NCBI RefSeq assembly: GCF_051020955.1
Contig: NC_135014.1
Location: forward strand, 620,001 to 684,000
DNA length: 64,000 bases
Reading direction: 5' to 3'
DNA from: Megalopta genalis
Lineage: Eukaryota > Arthropoda > Insecta > Hymenoptera > Halictidae
Part shown: positions 23,155 through 35,680 of the stretch, in pieces
How positions within the stretch are numbered: position 1 is the stretch's first letter
Layout: every line of letters starts with the position of its first letter
Notes under the pieces: generated by a model
The model's input: only the letters and a program-made list of their open reading frames with translations
Database searches by the model: none
Told to the model about the DNA's origin: nothing
Made by a program: the position numbers and the translations under genes

Positions 23155-24507
23155 AAACAGTTATCGAAAAATCCAAAGCCATATGGAAACCCGAAGCCAT
23201 CTTACGTGCAAGTAGCTTTAAGATTAAATAAGCAAGGTGGTAGAACATGGAAAGTTGGAGATATTGTACCATACACATCATATGTGAAGTTCGTATAAAT
23301 TAATATGTTTAAAGTTATCCTTAGTGTTTGACGTTACACTTCAGTAGTATCTTGTTATATAGGATGAATCGGAGAAGTCTGCAACTGATAGAGCATATCA
23401 CATCGACGAGTACAAAAAATCCAGTTTTTTGAAAATTGATGTTAATTATTATTTACTAAGTCAAGTACTTCCGGTTGCGTTGAGAATTTGTGAACCAATC
23501 GCAGGAATCAATGACGTGTTATTAATGCGGAATTTAGGTATAGTTCGAATTTCAATATGTAAAATAAATGATCGGACAAGTATGGTATAAAACAATATAT
23601 TTTTATATAGGTTAAGAGAAAATTTATAAACCTCAAAGAATGATATACGAACAAAATATCGACGATATACTAACGTTTATAAATGAAGAAAGATACAGAT
23701 TTTGTCTTCCATTTAAATGTGTAGATCAAAAATGTCGGTCCGAGATTATAATAAAGGACATTGTAACCGAAACGGTAAGTAGAAATGAAGTCCTTTTTTA
23801 AATTAAAAATTCAAATTAATGTTTATTGGAAAAAATTATTTCATAGCCTAACGGTAATCAATTATCACTTGCATCATGTTCAAATCCAGAGTGCACGGTA
23901 CAACCGTGGACATATGTAAATGCTATACAAAATGCATTAACACTTACTGTGCAAGAAGTAATAACAACATATTATGATGGTTGGCTAAAATGCAAGAATC
24001 CATTATGTGATGAAAGAACACGACGGATTCCATTAGGGTGTTTAATTTGCAGGAAATGTGGAGTCATGGAGCTGCATAAAGAGGTAAACTTAAAATTATA
24101 CTATATTTCGTTTTATCAAGTATATTAAAAGCTATAATTATGGTCTTAATTTTTTAGTATTCAGAAGTAGAACTTTACAAACAACTGTGTTTTTATCGTT
24201 ATCTATTTAACGTTAGTCGATCAAAGTACAAAGGTATGTATTCAAGAAAAATGAATAATTAAAACTCCTTGAAAGGAACGTGAAAAGTGCTATTTATGTG
24301 CTTTCAGACTTACTAACTCAATATCCACAAGGTATGAGAGCAGCATACGATCGTTTAAAAGGAGAAATAGAAAGGGTATTGGAAAAAAGTTCATCTTATT
24401 TTATAAACTTGGACACGTTATTCCAAACGGGATATTTACCACACGAATCAAGAGGTCGAGATTCACCTATTCAGGAGATATATTATGAATCAGATGATGA
24501 GATTTGA
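23155..24507 (+). pseudogene. POLA1 fragment B: C-terminal exons, probably non-functional
   Basis: Six exon-like blocks (23155-23282, 23363-23537, 23611-23774, 23847-24083, 24158-24233, 24308-24507) encode the C-terminal third of POLA1. Landmarks are VQVALRLNKQGGR, ATDRAYHIDEYKKS, QVLPVALRICEPI, the two zinc modules with Cys pairs (FKCVDQKC/SCSNPEC and KCKNPLC/CLICRKC), ITTYYDGWL and ELYKQLCFYRYLFN. This region normally binds the POLA2 subunit. The first block seems broken: relative to the expected ...YTICEDES it has two extra bases and no GT donor. Block 3 enters with an in-frame stop if the first AG acceptor is used. Later blocks remain open to the stop at 24507. With most of the catalytic domain missing, a pseudogene is the best reading, but expression of the 3' part is possible. 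Confidence 0.75.
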
Positions 24508-25475
24508 TAAGTTCAATCGATATGGAAGTTATAAATTTTAAATAATGTCAGTATTATTTCTTTATTTTTGGTCTTACAGATATGTGACATAAAAAATCAT
24601 CTATTTGGTTGTATATTTTGTTAACATGATTGCCGTTAACGATTTACGTATATATATATATATATATATTTTTAAAATATTTACTCGTAAGAGTGAAATT
24701 TTAAAATGAAAATATGAAGCTTATGCAACGAGAAAACTTGTCGCGTAGTAACCTCTGCAGCAGCTTCATATGATCCTAATGAAAATTAGTATTGTTTTGT
24801 TTTATGAGTCACTGAATTCAAATCTATGGTTATCATTTCAAAATTGTTAAAGTATGATCCAACTAGTAACAAAGTAAACAAGTCTTTTTTAATTAACTGC
24901 TGCAAAAAGTAATATTTTTTTTATTTTCATTATAAATGATATTTGAATGATATAAATGATAAATTTAATGCTTTGAAACTTATAAACTTCAAGATTTTTT
25001 CATCCTTCTGATTCCTATCAAGTATGACACATTAAAAGTTATGTATTCATGTATTTCGTAAAGAGTGTCGGAAATAATGAAAAGTTGAAATTAAATTGAA
25101 AAAATTCAAGTATTTTAGGATATTGTATTTTTTATTTTATTTTTGTACAATTTTGTATATTTTTGAAATAAAACGCCGTTTCATCCATTCATTTCCCTCT
25201 TCTCTCTTAATTTCTTTAATTTGTACTCTTCTCAATCATATATCACATAATTAACACTTGGTTTTCAGAAACGTTTTAAACGCGAAATCGATACTACAAT
25301 GTACATGATATATTATAATGTACAGTAGGGCCTCGTTTATCCCCATCTTGTTTATACGAACGAATTGATGTTCTACATCATATATACGAACTCATAAATG
25401 AAATAAACATGAAGAGTCGCATCATATTTTGAAAGTACATACATATTTGTAACATAACTACAGTACATTATGTCT

Positions 25476-25531
<56 letters not shown>

Positions 25532-25744
25532 AATAGAGAATATAATATATTAATCTAAAATTATTAGTATTATATAAACTACTTAAATATAAAAACTCTG
25601 TTATACGACGACTTTGTACATTACTTTATTCGAATGTTTGTACAAATAAGAAGAAACATTAACAAATTTTTTTTGTATAATTGTATGAAAAATAAATAAT
25701 ATAACATGGTGAAAACATCATATATTATATTTTTAACAAAAGAC
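24508..25744. other. AT-rich spacer with (TC)n and a pogo-like terminus
   Basis: No gene recognised. At about 25324, CAGTAGGGCCTCGTTTATCC resembles the ends of pogo/Tigger-type elements, but no partner end was identified. A long (TC)n run is at 25479-25529. Confidence 0.45.
25479..25529. repeat. (TC)n microsatellite
   Basis: About 25 uninterrupted TC dinucleotides. Confidence 0.97.
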
Positions 25745-26058
25745 ACAGGGTGTCCCAAAATTATGTTACTTCCAGAAAATAAGGGATTCCCGAGGTAATT
25801 TGAAATAACGCAATTCGCGGGTTTATTTACAAAGTTATTACGAAGAACACTGACCAATAAGAGGCGAGCTCAGCTCTTTTCGCGAAACTGGGCTTCTACC
25901 GCCTCGTGCCAGCCGATCTCGCCTTTCATTGATCACTGTTTTTCATTAATAACTCGTAAACAAAGCCGCGGATTACATTTTCGCTAGGAAAAATTTACTT
26001 CAAATAACCTCAGGATCACTCCATTTTCGTATTGCGACACATTTTTGGAACACCTTGT
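25745..26058. mobile_element. Complete foldback MITE (ACAGGGTGTCCCA family), copy 2
   Basis: 314 bp, with ends ACAGGGTGTCCCAAAATTAT and, on the other strand, ACAAGGTGTTCCAAAAATGT. The arms are palindromic for about 150 bp each (blocks such as TTTGTTTACGAGTTATTAATG and its inverse). No coding capacity. It sits just upstream of FADD and may influence that promoter. Confidence 0.75.
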
Positions 26059-26313
26059 ATATTTATGTACCAACTTGAACACAAAAGCTTTTTCAATACT
26101 GATTACAGCTAACGGAAGAACTACTTAGGCCAATTTATTCAACAAGGTAACCTAAACTATGTTTCATTACATTTCGTGTAAAATGAGTATTAACATTCTA
26201 ATAATTTTTTGATGTTTTCAGACTGTACTAGAAAGTTTACAAACACTGATTACAGTGCTTATTCTAACAAGAGGGAATCCCCTTATTATAAAGTATTCAA
26301 CATACGTTGTACA

Positions 26314-27278
26314 ATGACAATCGAATCCAAGTATCATCATTTGTGTGCAGAATTTGTATCTGTTGCTCAATTACATGTCGACGATAAAATATTCGATGCA
26401 ATCAAGGATTATTATAAGACTTATATAAATTCAAAGCGTAAATTAAGTCAAATTAAAGATTTGAATGCATTAATGAAAATATTAGAAAAACGAGATACTC
26501 TTAGTTATGACAATATTGAACCTCTTGTTGATATTTCAAATAATTTTTTAAAAGAATCTCATATACACACTTTAATAAAGGATTATAAATCTTATCTTGA
26601 GAACACAGAGTATTCAAAATTTTGTGGCATGTACAAAGATGAAAATGGTAGGTCCAATTTAATAGAGATCATTTGTTTTGTTAATGCTCTTGTAATAGTT
26701 TTTGTGCAATATTTAATAGAACATGAATCAAAACCAACACAAAAAACTCAAGTACCTACGACGCAGGAAAAACATCAAATTAGTGAATCTAATACATCAT
26801 CACAAAAATATTCAAAAAATCTCAGATCTTATTCAGCACAAGAAGAAACACTTCAAGAAATGAGTAAGACAATCTCTTTTATATGGTATATATATTATTA
26901 ATCAATTTAGAAATTATTGTGTACTAAATGTATCATTCTTTTCTATTAAGTTTTGTTACAAATTAGTGAAAAAATTGGACGTTCTTGGAGAGACACAGTT
27001 CGATATTTGGGTGTTCCTGAGTATCAAGTAGATATCATTCAAAATAAATATCCTTTTGATATAAAAGAACAAAGTTATAAGGTAAGATATATCTGCTTTA
27101 TTTTATACAATTCTTTGCATTTATATAATACAAAATTATGTTTCAGGCTTTAAGCTTATATATATCTGAGTATTGTATTGATGATTGGAAACTAAAGTTA
27201 ATACATGCATTAGAAAAAGCAAGGCGTAGAGATCTCAAAGAACTGGTTGAAAAATTAATTATATCAAAACAGATATAA
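26314..27278 (+). CDS. Fadd: FADD-like adaptor (death-effector domain plus death domain)
   Basis: Three coding exons join in phase: 26314-26863, 26951-27081 and 27147-27278, about 270 aa. The exon containing the start has a good acceptor at 26220, so a noncoding 5' exon lies upstream. The N-terminal 100 residues form a helical death-effector-like region (for example VDDKIFDAIKDYYKTYINSK and KILEKRDTLSYDNIEPLVDI). The C-terminus is a death domain (ISEKIGRSWRDTVRYLGVPE, then ALSLYISEYCIDDWKLKLIH and KELVEKLII). In insects FADD links IMD to the caspase Dredd in the immune pathway against Gram-negative bacteria. Identity rests on domain order and length; the DED is divergent. The gene converges with eIF4E. 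Confidence 0.8.
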
Positions 27279-28000
27279 AATAAATTAGGAGAAAACAATT
27301 AAATTCTAACAAGTTTATTAAAAAAATGTTCACTTATATGAATTAACATTTAGGGTGAAATTTATTAAAGGTAACTAAAAGTAAAAAGATATATAGATGT
27401 ATGTAATTGAAAAAGAAAATGATATTTTTCACAAATTTTTAAGAATTTAAATACAATTATCTATTGTAGAATATTGCAAGTATTATTTAAATAGTGCTAT
27501 TCTATTATTTTTTTTGTAGGTTGCTGTACTTTTTTACGTGTTCAAAACTGGCAACCTACTTCTGTAGGTTTTAGGAAAACAAATGAATAATTTACTTACA
27601 AGAAGAAAAATACATGCATCAAGAAAATTACTTAATCATATATGTTAATTATTTCATATAATCGTATAATTTATATTCCTTGAAAAATACAGCAGCCCGT
27701 GCGTATCTTTCATAATCTAATCCTAAATTACATATGACATCACGGTAAATTTTAGTACAATATACATCTGGTTAGCGCATATTTATTGGTGTTCGTTTTT
27801 TTAATTTCATTAAGAAAATATCTAGCTACAATGAAAATGTAGTTTCTTAGAAATTGTACACTGAATTTTCATTTAAATGTCTCCAGTGATAATCCGTTTA
27901 AATTTTGTATGTCTGTATGATTAATGTATTTTCAGCCCAGCTTGACACTTTTTAATGAATAATGGATATTAATGTGATATTAATATAACATCAATAGTAT
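27279..28000. other. Convergent 3' region of FADD and eIF4E
   Basis: About 720 bp, AT-rich, containing both 3' UTRs. No further gene seen. Confidence 0.55.
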
Positions 28001-29199
28001 TTAGATAATATAGGCATTTTTTGTTTGACTTCCTACTTTGACCATAATATCTTTATGTATTTGATATCCTATAGATACTTTTGATGTGATTTTTAATCTC
28101 TCTCTCAATTTGCGCCTACAATAGAAATATAATTAATCAATTAGTAGATAATTTTTTTTACATATATTTGGTCTAGCTTACCCAATTTCCAGGACGCTAT
28201 CTTCGCTATTGGCATTTGCTGTCCATACACCGATTTTATCTCCTTTTGTCCTTATGTTTACTACTGCTCCACAAACATCGTCAGAGTATCCATTAAAGGC
28301 CTCACCAATCATACATAAAAGTGTTTCTAACCAAAAGTGGTCTAAATCTGAAGATCTCTGCTTTTTATCTAAGTTTATAAGCCACCTTCCACCAGCTTTA
28401 TTAGCATCGTCTTCCCACATAGGTCTGATCCCTTGCTTGAATAAACTATAGTCACATCCTTGTCTTAATTCTGATGCAGCTTTTATGTGATTGTATAAAC
28501 TGAAAATAAAATACAATATTGTAATATTACAAATTTTAATAACAAATATTGATCTGTATTTATAGTACCTCCAAAAATCTTCAGCTGTATCAAAACTTGT
28601 AATTTTTCTCTGACTCTCCTCCCATGATTTGTTCTTGTCCTGTTCATAATACCATAGTGTCCATGTATGTTGCAATGGATGTTTGATTAGAACTTCAGGT
28701 GGAAACTCATCGAAATTCGTAACTTCTTGTTCCTTCCGTTCCACTTCCTAGAAAATAATTATACACAGAATCTTCTAAATAGGTTTTTTAACCTCTATCT
28801 ATTGATATGCACACACATATGAATATGTATGTCACTTTCTAATTTCTTAAAACAATTTCATGTCAATAATATTTATAAAATACTTTTTATTGGGTTTAGT
28901 ACCATATCTTTAATAATAAGTGTAATATATATTAGAAAATTTATCCGAGTAATATAATATGTCTCTTTTTTTTAAGCTCGTTAGACAGTTTTCACCATGC
29001 ATGGGTATAGATGGGAGGGGTAAAGGGTAGATGAGGAACTACCACGTTGTTTCGAAGAGCTGTACAAGATTTTTTGCAACACTTGTGGCGAGATTGTATT
29101 CACACGGAATGTTCCATTAATTTTTTTAAATATTTTTTAATCACAAAATATATTTGAAAATAATACCTCAATATCTTCTGTATTAGTAGTAGCAGCCAT
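28001..29199 (-). CDS. eIF4E: Eukaryotic translation initiation factor 4E (class I)
   Basis: Four minus-strand exons join in phase: 29199-29167, 28747-28569, 28499-28182 and 28115-28001, about 214 aa. The first exon is only 11 codons (MAATTNTEDIE). The cap-binding residues are present: W53 (equivalent to human W56) in NKSWEE, and W99-E100 in RPMWEDD (human W102-E103). The eIF4G/4E-BP binding tryptophan is W70 in DFWSLYNH. The protein ends KNAYII-stop. It binds the mRNA 5' cap and recruits eIF4G. The two-tryptophan cap pocket makes it class I rather than 4EHP. Confidence 0.95.
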
Positions 29200-30298
29200 G
29201 TCACACCGACTACACGCACAATATGTTCGTTCAGTTAACTAACAGGAAGGGCATCTATCGGTGAAATTTTTTACATGAAAAATCCTTTCCCTGAGATAGA
29301 AACGCCAAATCGCGTCGGCGCACCGGAACGTTATCAAGACGAAATTTAATAAAAGAATTGAAGAACAAAGCGATGGATAATTATGTTATATTATTATGAT
29401 ATAACCAATGAACACAGAAACGTCATAAAAACAAGGAACAATCTTGAAAAGGATCAATTTTTGTAATTATCTTTCACTTTCCTCACTGTTTGATAGACAA
29501 ACAAAAATTATTTTACCGGCGCGGGAATTTTTTAAAAATATCACATTATTTTATCTGTAACCACGAGGCCAATCACTTTTGTTTCATTTCAATACTTTTG
29601 TCATATTAATGAGATTGTTTTTTCCATATATTCTTGACTTTCTATTGTTCTGAATATCTAGAGATGTACGTAGAGATGTACGTTGTAATAAAATCATATT
29701 TAGTGCATATAGCAGAAATTTTATAATTACTTTTTATGGAAAAGAGAAGCTAGAAAGTTTAATAAATTAAAAAATTTTCTAATATATGTAATTTACAATT
29801 GTTTTGATAACATATATTAGAAAGTGTAATGCCGATATGATACTCTCGTGTTGAATATTCTAAAATTCTTACGCATTTTTAATAATTTTTTTTAGTTTAA
29901 ATTTCTATTATACTTATGTTTATATTTGATATTGTGATTAATCACTTACTCGGTACATAATATTTCGAATTTGAAATCGAGTCCAAATTTGAATCGGATT
30001 GTATATTCAAAATCAGTTACTAAATTTTAAAGTGTGGGCATTATTAATGTAACAAAATGAATTAATTATCATAATATAGTAAAAAATGAGAAGCTCATTT
30101 TATTAATTTACAAATTTATGTAAAAAGAAATAAAGTAGGGGTTGGCAACCCTGTTATGTACAACCAGTAGCTTGTACGCTTCAACTGGTCACTCCGGTCA
30201 CCCTCGTTGCTTTACTTAAACTATGTATATTTACATTATAAGTTGAAGAGTTACAGAGTAATTATTCTTTAAAGATTAATAACAGTTTTATCATCATT
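29200..30298. promoter_or_regulatory. Divergent promoter region between eIF4E and the RRM gene
   Basis: About 1.1 kb between two divergent start codons. Near 30137-30155, AGGGGTTGGCAACCCTG is a short palindrome resembling a hAT-type terminus, but no partner end was found. No coding exon was recognised. Confidence 0.45.
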
Positions 30299-32867
30299 AT
30301 GAAACGATCGGTAATAACCAATTTCTCTATTTTCTATAATTTTATAACGATTATTAAGATCCATTTACGTTTATATCGTTAAGGGTTGTTTTTAGGGGAG
30401 GTTAGTTTGACAACGGGTACAGAGAATACCTTCGTGTATTTCACGAATAGAATGATTTAACTCAAATGATATTAAATGAATACTCTTAAATTATAGTTTC
30501 ACATGATAGTACTTTGATTTTAATAAATCTTTGCACTTTTATGTCACAACTTTTGATTTTTCAGGTAACTGATGAAAATGGGGAGGCAAAACGATCTTTT
30601 GTCAAGCAAGAATGTGTTACTTTTGGATATGACGGCACCTATACTGCTTATACTACATCGTCTTCATCTCCTTCAACAGTTACCCAGCCGTTGCCTGGTC
30701 AACCTCCATTGCCCCCTATGCCACCACCGTCAGGTGGAGTGCCACCACCTCCTCATGTTTTTGGGCCAGTGCCCTCCCAAGTTACACCAATTCCAGCATG
30801 GACACATCCTCCTGCCCCATGGCAATGGATATCACCTCAAACGTCACATTTACCACCTCCACCTCCACGCGATATAGTTGCGAACACGTTTCAAAGAGAA
30901 ATGCCTCTACGAGGTAATTATATGAGACGTGAAAGATTTAATAATAATAGGAACAACCCATACGTTCAAAGAAATAATTATCATCGTAAAAATAGAAGGC
31001 TTGCACGATTTGGACAGTCTCAAGGTCAATTTGAACAAGCAGCATATTTTGGGACAACACTGAGTAGTAGTCTTGGTTTAGAATGGCAAAGAAATAATTA
31101 TGCCACAACTGCAAGCAATGCTATTATAAATCACATTCCTCCTCCTAATCTTCCCTTACCCTCCATTCCTCCAGGAATTTTAACAAATCGACATGGGGAA
31201 GACACTTCAGATCAGGTTTGTTAAAATTGTATTAGTAAATATAAAATGTTATTAAATTTATGTTCAGTTTAATAATAGAATCTAATTTGTCTGTTGCAGG
31301 AGGAAGTTGTAGTGAAAAAAAATAAACAAAGAAAGCCCATGTCACAAAGTTACCCCAGTCGACCATGGAATCGAGAAGATGCAGAAAGAGCTTTAACAAT
31401 TGAAAACGAATATAACAAACAAGTGAGAGCTCAGAGTCTCATAATAAAATTCCCAGACCCTGATTTGAACAAAGACATTGTTAGAGAATTTCATCCTGGT
31501 ATCAGGAATATTCATTTCCAAAGCCCTAGTGGTCCAAGGTACTGTTTCATACAAATGGAAGAGAGTGTTGATATTGATGAAGCTATAAAAGAGTTGGAGA
31601 CAATACCGTTTGGAGTCGGTCATTTAAAAGTTGAACGAAAAACCTTAAGGGATGAAGATGAACCAATGCCTGAGGAAATAGATCCCTACACATTATACAT
31701 AGGAAACCTACCGGAGTCCGTTAATGTCAATGAAGTAAAAAATAAATTTCCCACAGCTGCTAGAGTAGATGTAGGTTTTGCACAGAAAATGAGAAATACT
31801 CGGTAAATTATATTTATCATATGCAATATATTTATTTTATGCATGTATTCTACATGCTATATTTTTATAATCTTCCAGATATGCTTTTATGAGGTATAAT
31901 AGTGTAGATGATTCGATATCTGCATATAAACAAGCCCATAACCTAATGTGGGATACCAGAAGTATTATTGTTAGATTTAGAAGGCAGCGTGGTAATACTT
32001 GTCTTCCTGGTGAACCTAAACCAAATGTTAAAAAAGTGAAAGAAGAACCAAACAGTAATGCACAAGTAAAGAATGAGCAGAAAGCTAATCATGCCGATAA
32101 AAGTGTAACGATTTTAGGAAATAACATAGGAAATAGAATACAAGAAAGTTCCAATCAAACACAGAATAAAGTCACATCTCAGGTACCAGAACAAAACACA
32201 AATCTGCAGACCTCCACTTCCCCCTCATCTGTACCAACTTCAATAGCATCTGCTAAATCAGCACAGTTACAACAGCAACAGCCATGGGTAAAATCATATA
32301 TTATTGCATAGTATTCAGAAGTTTTGCGTACAATAACAGAATTTTTTTTTCAATTAATGATATTTTAGACGAGTCAACCACCTCAAATACCTCCAGCATC
32401 AGAAGCACCTCCACCGTGTCCGGAAGAGAGAGAATCGGTTACAGAAACTATAATACTAACGGAAATTAAGAAAGAACCAGAAGATTATGAGGAAATGGAC
32501 ATGTCCAGTCATATTCGGTCTTACAAAGATATAGACGATGATGTGGATGACGACGACGATGATGACGAAGAGGAAGAAGAAGATGACGATTCTGACGATG
32601 ATGAGGATAATGAAGGCGGTTACGAGGAAGATGAAGAAGAAAATATGGATGCAAACGGACGATTGTCATTCACTGACAAACAAGAAGAAATGATGAAAGA
32701 TTCTGAATCAACTGATGTATGTTTACATAATACAATTACCGATTAGAAAATCGATTAAGATTTGTAAATCTAACTTGTACTAATTTTTATTTCAGCATCT
32801 TGACCAAATGTTCAGCGAATTAGAGAACATGGTAATCAGAGTTAATGTATTAGTATTCTATTTTTAA
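30299..32867 (+). CDS. Two-RRM RNA-binding protein with proline-rich and acidic regions
   Basis: Proposed exons: 30299-30310 (MKRS, tentative), 30565-31215, 31300-31802, 31879-32287, 32369-32716 and 32796-32867, about 664 aa, all in phase. The N-terminal third is rich in proline (PPLPPMPPPSGGVPPPP) and then Arg/Asn (RRERFNNNRNNPYVQRNNYH). An RRM-like fold begins with QSLIIKFPDPDLNKDIV. A clearer RRM follows, with RNP2 YTLYIGNLPE and RNP1-like RYAFMRYNS. The tail has Lys/Asn/Gln-rich sequence, a long Asp/Glu run and a final helix HLDQMFSELENM. I do not recognise the specific family member. A role in RNA binding is inferred from the RRMs. The donor-like ATG|GTAATC in the last exon could give another C-terminus. 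Confidence 0.78.
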
Positions 32868-33669
32868 AGAATTTTAATTTCATACTTAATGCGTAAGTAT
32901 TCCTAGTTGTAAACTGTAACGAGTGAGACTGCATTTATTTAAGTATGATATTAGTAATTGAGTCGTATTTAAATACTTTTGCACCTATATGTTTTCATCT
33001 TATAAATTTTTATTTTTGAGATGTGCTCATATGAAATTGTTTGAAATACTTATGAATACTATTATTTTTTTATCGAATCGATCTACTTTGTATATTTCCT
33101 TTATAGATTTATTTCTTCAGTTCTTATATTAATAATTGTCATCATTTATTAAACTATATTTTTACAAATTATGTTTTATTATGATTTTGTATTTGCTTAT
33201 TACATGAAGCTTTATATTCAATCGTAATAATAACGAAAATATTAATCTCAATACGTAATCAAACTTAAATCTAGTTTCCTAATCGCTTCAATTGCACGCT
33301 TACACACACATATTACCGGGTCAAACGAATACTAAAATTTTATATAACGTATTTCTACGACTTCTTAAGTAGGAAGACATTTTTATGTAAAATAAATTAA
33401 GAAGTTGTCATTTAGGTTTCTTTGAGAGATGTTTTATCGTCTGTGGGATAAATTTAAAGCAAATTACACAAATTCTGCATTGTTGTCTCGAATTGTATCT
33501 ATATTACGTCTTCGTTTCACAGATGGCATGATGGCATCTTCCAGTTGAGCATTTTGGCGGTAAGAAAGTGCGGGTTACGTTACCGGTCTCAAGAATTCAT
33601 TCAAGTGACGAAGATTGTGTCATCGGCAATGTGTACGTACTAATTGCCGAAGAAAAGTGGTCCAGCAAA
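32868..33669. other. Upstream region of PCNA copy 1
   Basis: From about 33068 this sequence is the start of the tandemly duplicated unit and reappears from about 35080. It includes the E2F-like site at 33553-33560. Confidence 0.6.
33553..33560 (+). promoter_or_regulatory. E2F-like site upstream of PCNA copy 1
   Basis: TTTGGCGG fits the E2F core TTTSSCGS, 110 bp before the start codon. PCNA is a classical E2F target in animals. The same site is kept in copy 2 at 35564-35571. Confidence 0.45.
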
Positions 33670-34297
33670 ATGTTCGAAGCACGATTAATACAGAGTGCTA
33701 TTTTGAAGAAAGTGCTGGATGCAATAAAAGATCTTTTGACCGAAGCTACTTTCGAATGTTCTGATTCGGGTATACAAGTCCTGGCTATGGAAAATGCTCA
33801 CGTTCCTTTGGTGTCCCTTAATCTCAGAAGTGATGGTTTAGATAAATATAGATGCGATAGAAATTTATCGATGGTCATGAGTGTTGCATGGTAAGACTCT
33901 CCAGTATATATAGGTACTCTAATAATAATAATCAGCATATATGTAACAAAACCTTTGTTCCTGCCTAATCAAGACAATTAAACTTTAAAGAACAAATGAA
34001 AGCAATTAAATTTCTGTTTTAGCATGTGTAAGATTTTTAAATGTACTGACTCAGAAGATATAGTCACTCTACGAGCGGTGGATAATCCAGAAAATATTAT
34101 GTTTATATTAGAATCACCAAACGAAGAGAAACTTGCCGAATACGAGATGAAAATTATAAATATGGATCAAGAACATCTTGGTATTTCTGTATGTTTCATT
34201 CTTCGTGCATCATTTCATTATTTATTTATCATGTTAACGCTATTTTTATCTTACGATATTATTGAAGGAAACATCATATTCATGTGTTGTAAAAATG

Positions 34298-34328
<31 letters not shown>

Positions 34329-34973
34329 AATTTTCTCGCATCTGTAGAGATTTAAGTAAATTCGGAGAATCAATAACATTTGCATGTTCTAAAGAAGGTA
34401 TCGAGTTCAGTGCTGCTGGAGATTATGGACAATGTATAATTATCTTATATGTTAAATATGTAACCGAATGCGAAGAACAACGCAGTGATTTGAAGTATTT
34501 GCTTGCTTGACCTTGTTATCATTAGGCTGAAGTCATAAAAGCATTTATTTACAATGAAGCCTGTTTACATTTTCATATAAGGAATTATACCCTGTTCTAG
34601 TAAAACTAATTTAAAAATGCAAATAAATTACAAGATGTATATATTACAAAATGTAAAAATATATCTATATAATTGACATTATAATGTTGTCATTATATTC
34701 ATATAAGATTCCTTTTTTTCAGCACAAGTCAAGTTAGCACAAACAGCGGACACGGATAACGAAGAAAAAGCGGTAGTTGTTAATATGCAAGAACCTGTAA
34801 AATTAACATTCTCATGCCGTTACCTTAATTCCTTCGTAAAGGATGGGCCCCTTTGTACACAAGTGCAACTATCTATGTCTAATGACGTACATCTAGTATG
34901 TGAATATAAAATTAGCGATATTGGACACATATGATATTATTTGGCTCCGAAAATTGATGATGGAGAAAATTAA
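33670..34973 (+). pseudogene. PCNA copy 1, decaying duplicate
   Basis: Same exon layout as the intact copy: 33670-33890, 34023-34188, 34268-34433 and 34723-34973. It differs by (1) a CA-repeat expansion in exon 3 that inserts seven codons (Thr-His repeats) near KM-SQEFSR; (2) an AAG instead of CAG acceptor before exon 3; (3) an AGA-to-TGA change at 34932-34934 that removes the last 14 residues, including the APKI strand; and (4) many amino-acid changes at normally conserved sites (for example CKIFKCTDSED for SKILKCAGSED). It may still be transcribed, since its promoter sequence is retained. Pseudogene is the likeliest status; a divergent PCNA-like protein of about 254 aa is the alternative. 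Confidence 0.82.
34298..34324 (+). repeat. (CA)n microsatellite inside a PCNA exon
   Basis: Thirteen CA units replace the short sequence found in the intact copy and add 21 bp, so the frame is kept. Confidence 0.95.
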
Positions 34974-35680
34974 GATTCTTAGGAACTTATTCCAATATAT
35001 AAGCCGTACCATTATTATTGCAGAGCATCATAGACTTACTTAATTTTTATACGAACATCGCGGTTCTGTGTGTCTTATTTTTTGATCGAATCGATTTACT
35101 TTGTATATTTCCTTTGTAGATTTATTTATTCAGTTCTTATATTAACAATTGTCATCATTTATTAAACTATTTTTCACAAATTATGTTTTGTTATGATTTT
35201 GTATTTGCTTATTACATGAAGCTTTATATTCAATCGTAATAATAACAAAAATATTAATCTCAATACGTAATCAAACTTAAATCTAGTTTCCTAATCGTTT
35301 CAATTGCGCGCTTACACACACGTATTTCCGGGTCAAACGAATACTAAAATTTTTATATAACGTATTTCTACGTCCTTTTTAGTAGGAAGACATTTTTATG
35401 TAAAATAAATTAAGAAATTGTCATTTATGTTTCTTTCAAAGATGTTTTATCGTCCGGAATAAATTTAAAGCAAATTACACAAATTCTGCGTTGTTGTCTC
35501 GAATTGTATCTATATTACGTCCTCGCTTCACAGATGGCATGATGGCATCTTCCGGTTGAGCATTTTGGCGGTAAGGAAGCGCGGGTTACGTTACCGGTCT
35601 CAAGAATTCATTCAAGTGACGAAGATTGTGTCATCGGCAGTGTGTACGTACTAATTGCCGAAGAAAAGTGGTCCAGCAAA
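34974..35680. other. Junction and upstream region of PCNA copy 2
   Basis: The first unit ends and the second starts at about 35080. On both sides of the junction TCGCGGTTCTGTGTGTCTTA leads out of a unit (35059 here and about 37199 after copy 2). The second unit repeats the promoter and 5' sequence with few changes. Confidence 0.6.
35564..35571 (+). promoter_or_regulatory. E2F-like site upstream of PCNA copy 2
   Basis: TTTGGCGG, about 110 bp before the start codon at 35681, identical to the site in front of copy 1. Confidence 0.45.
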
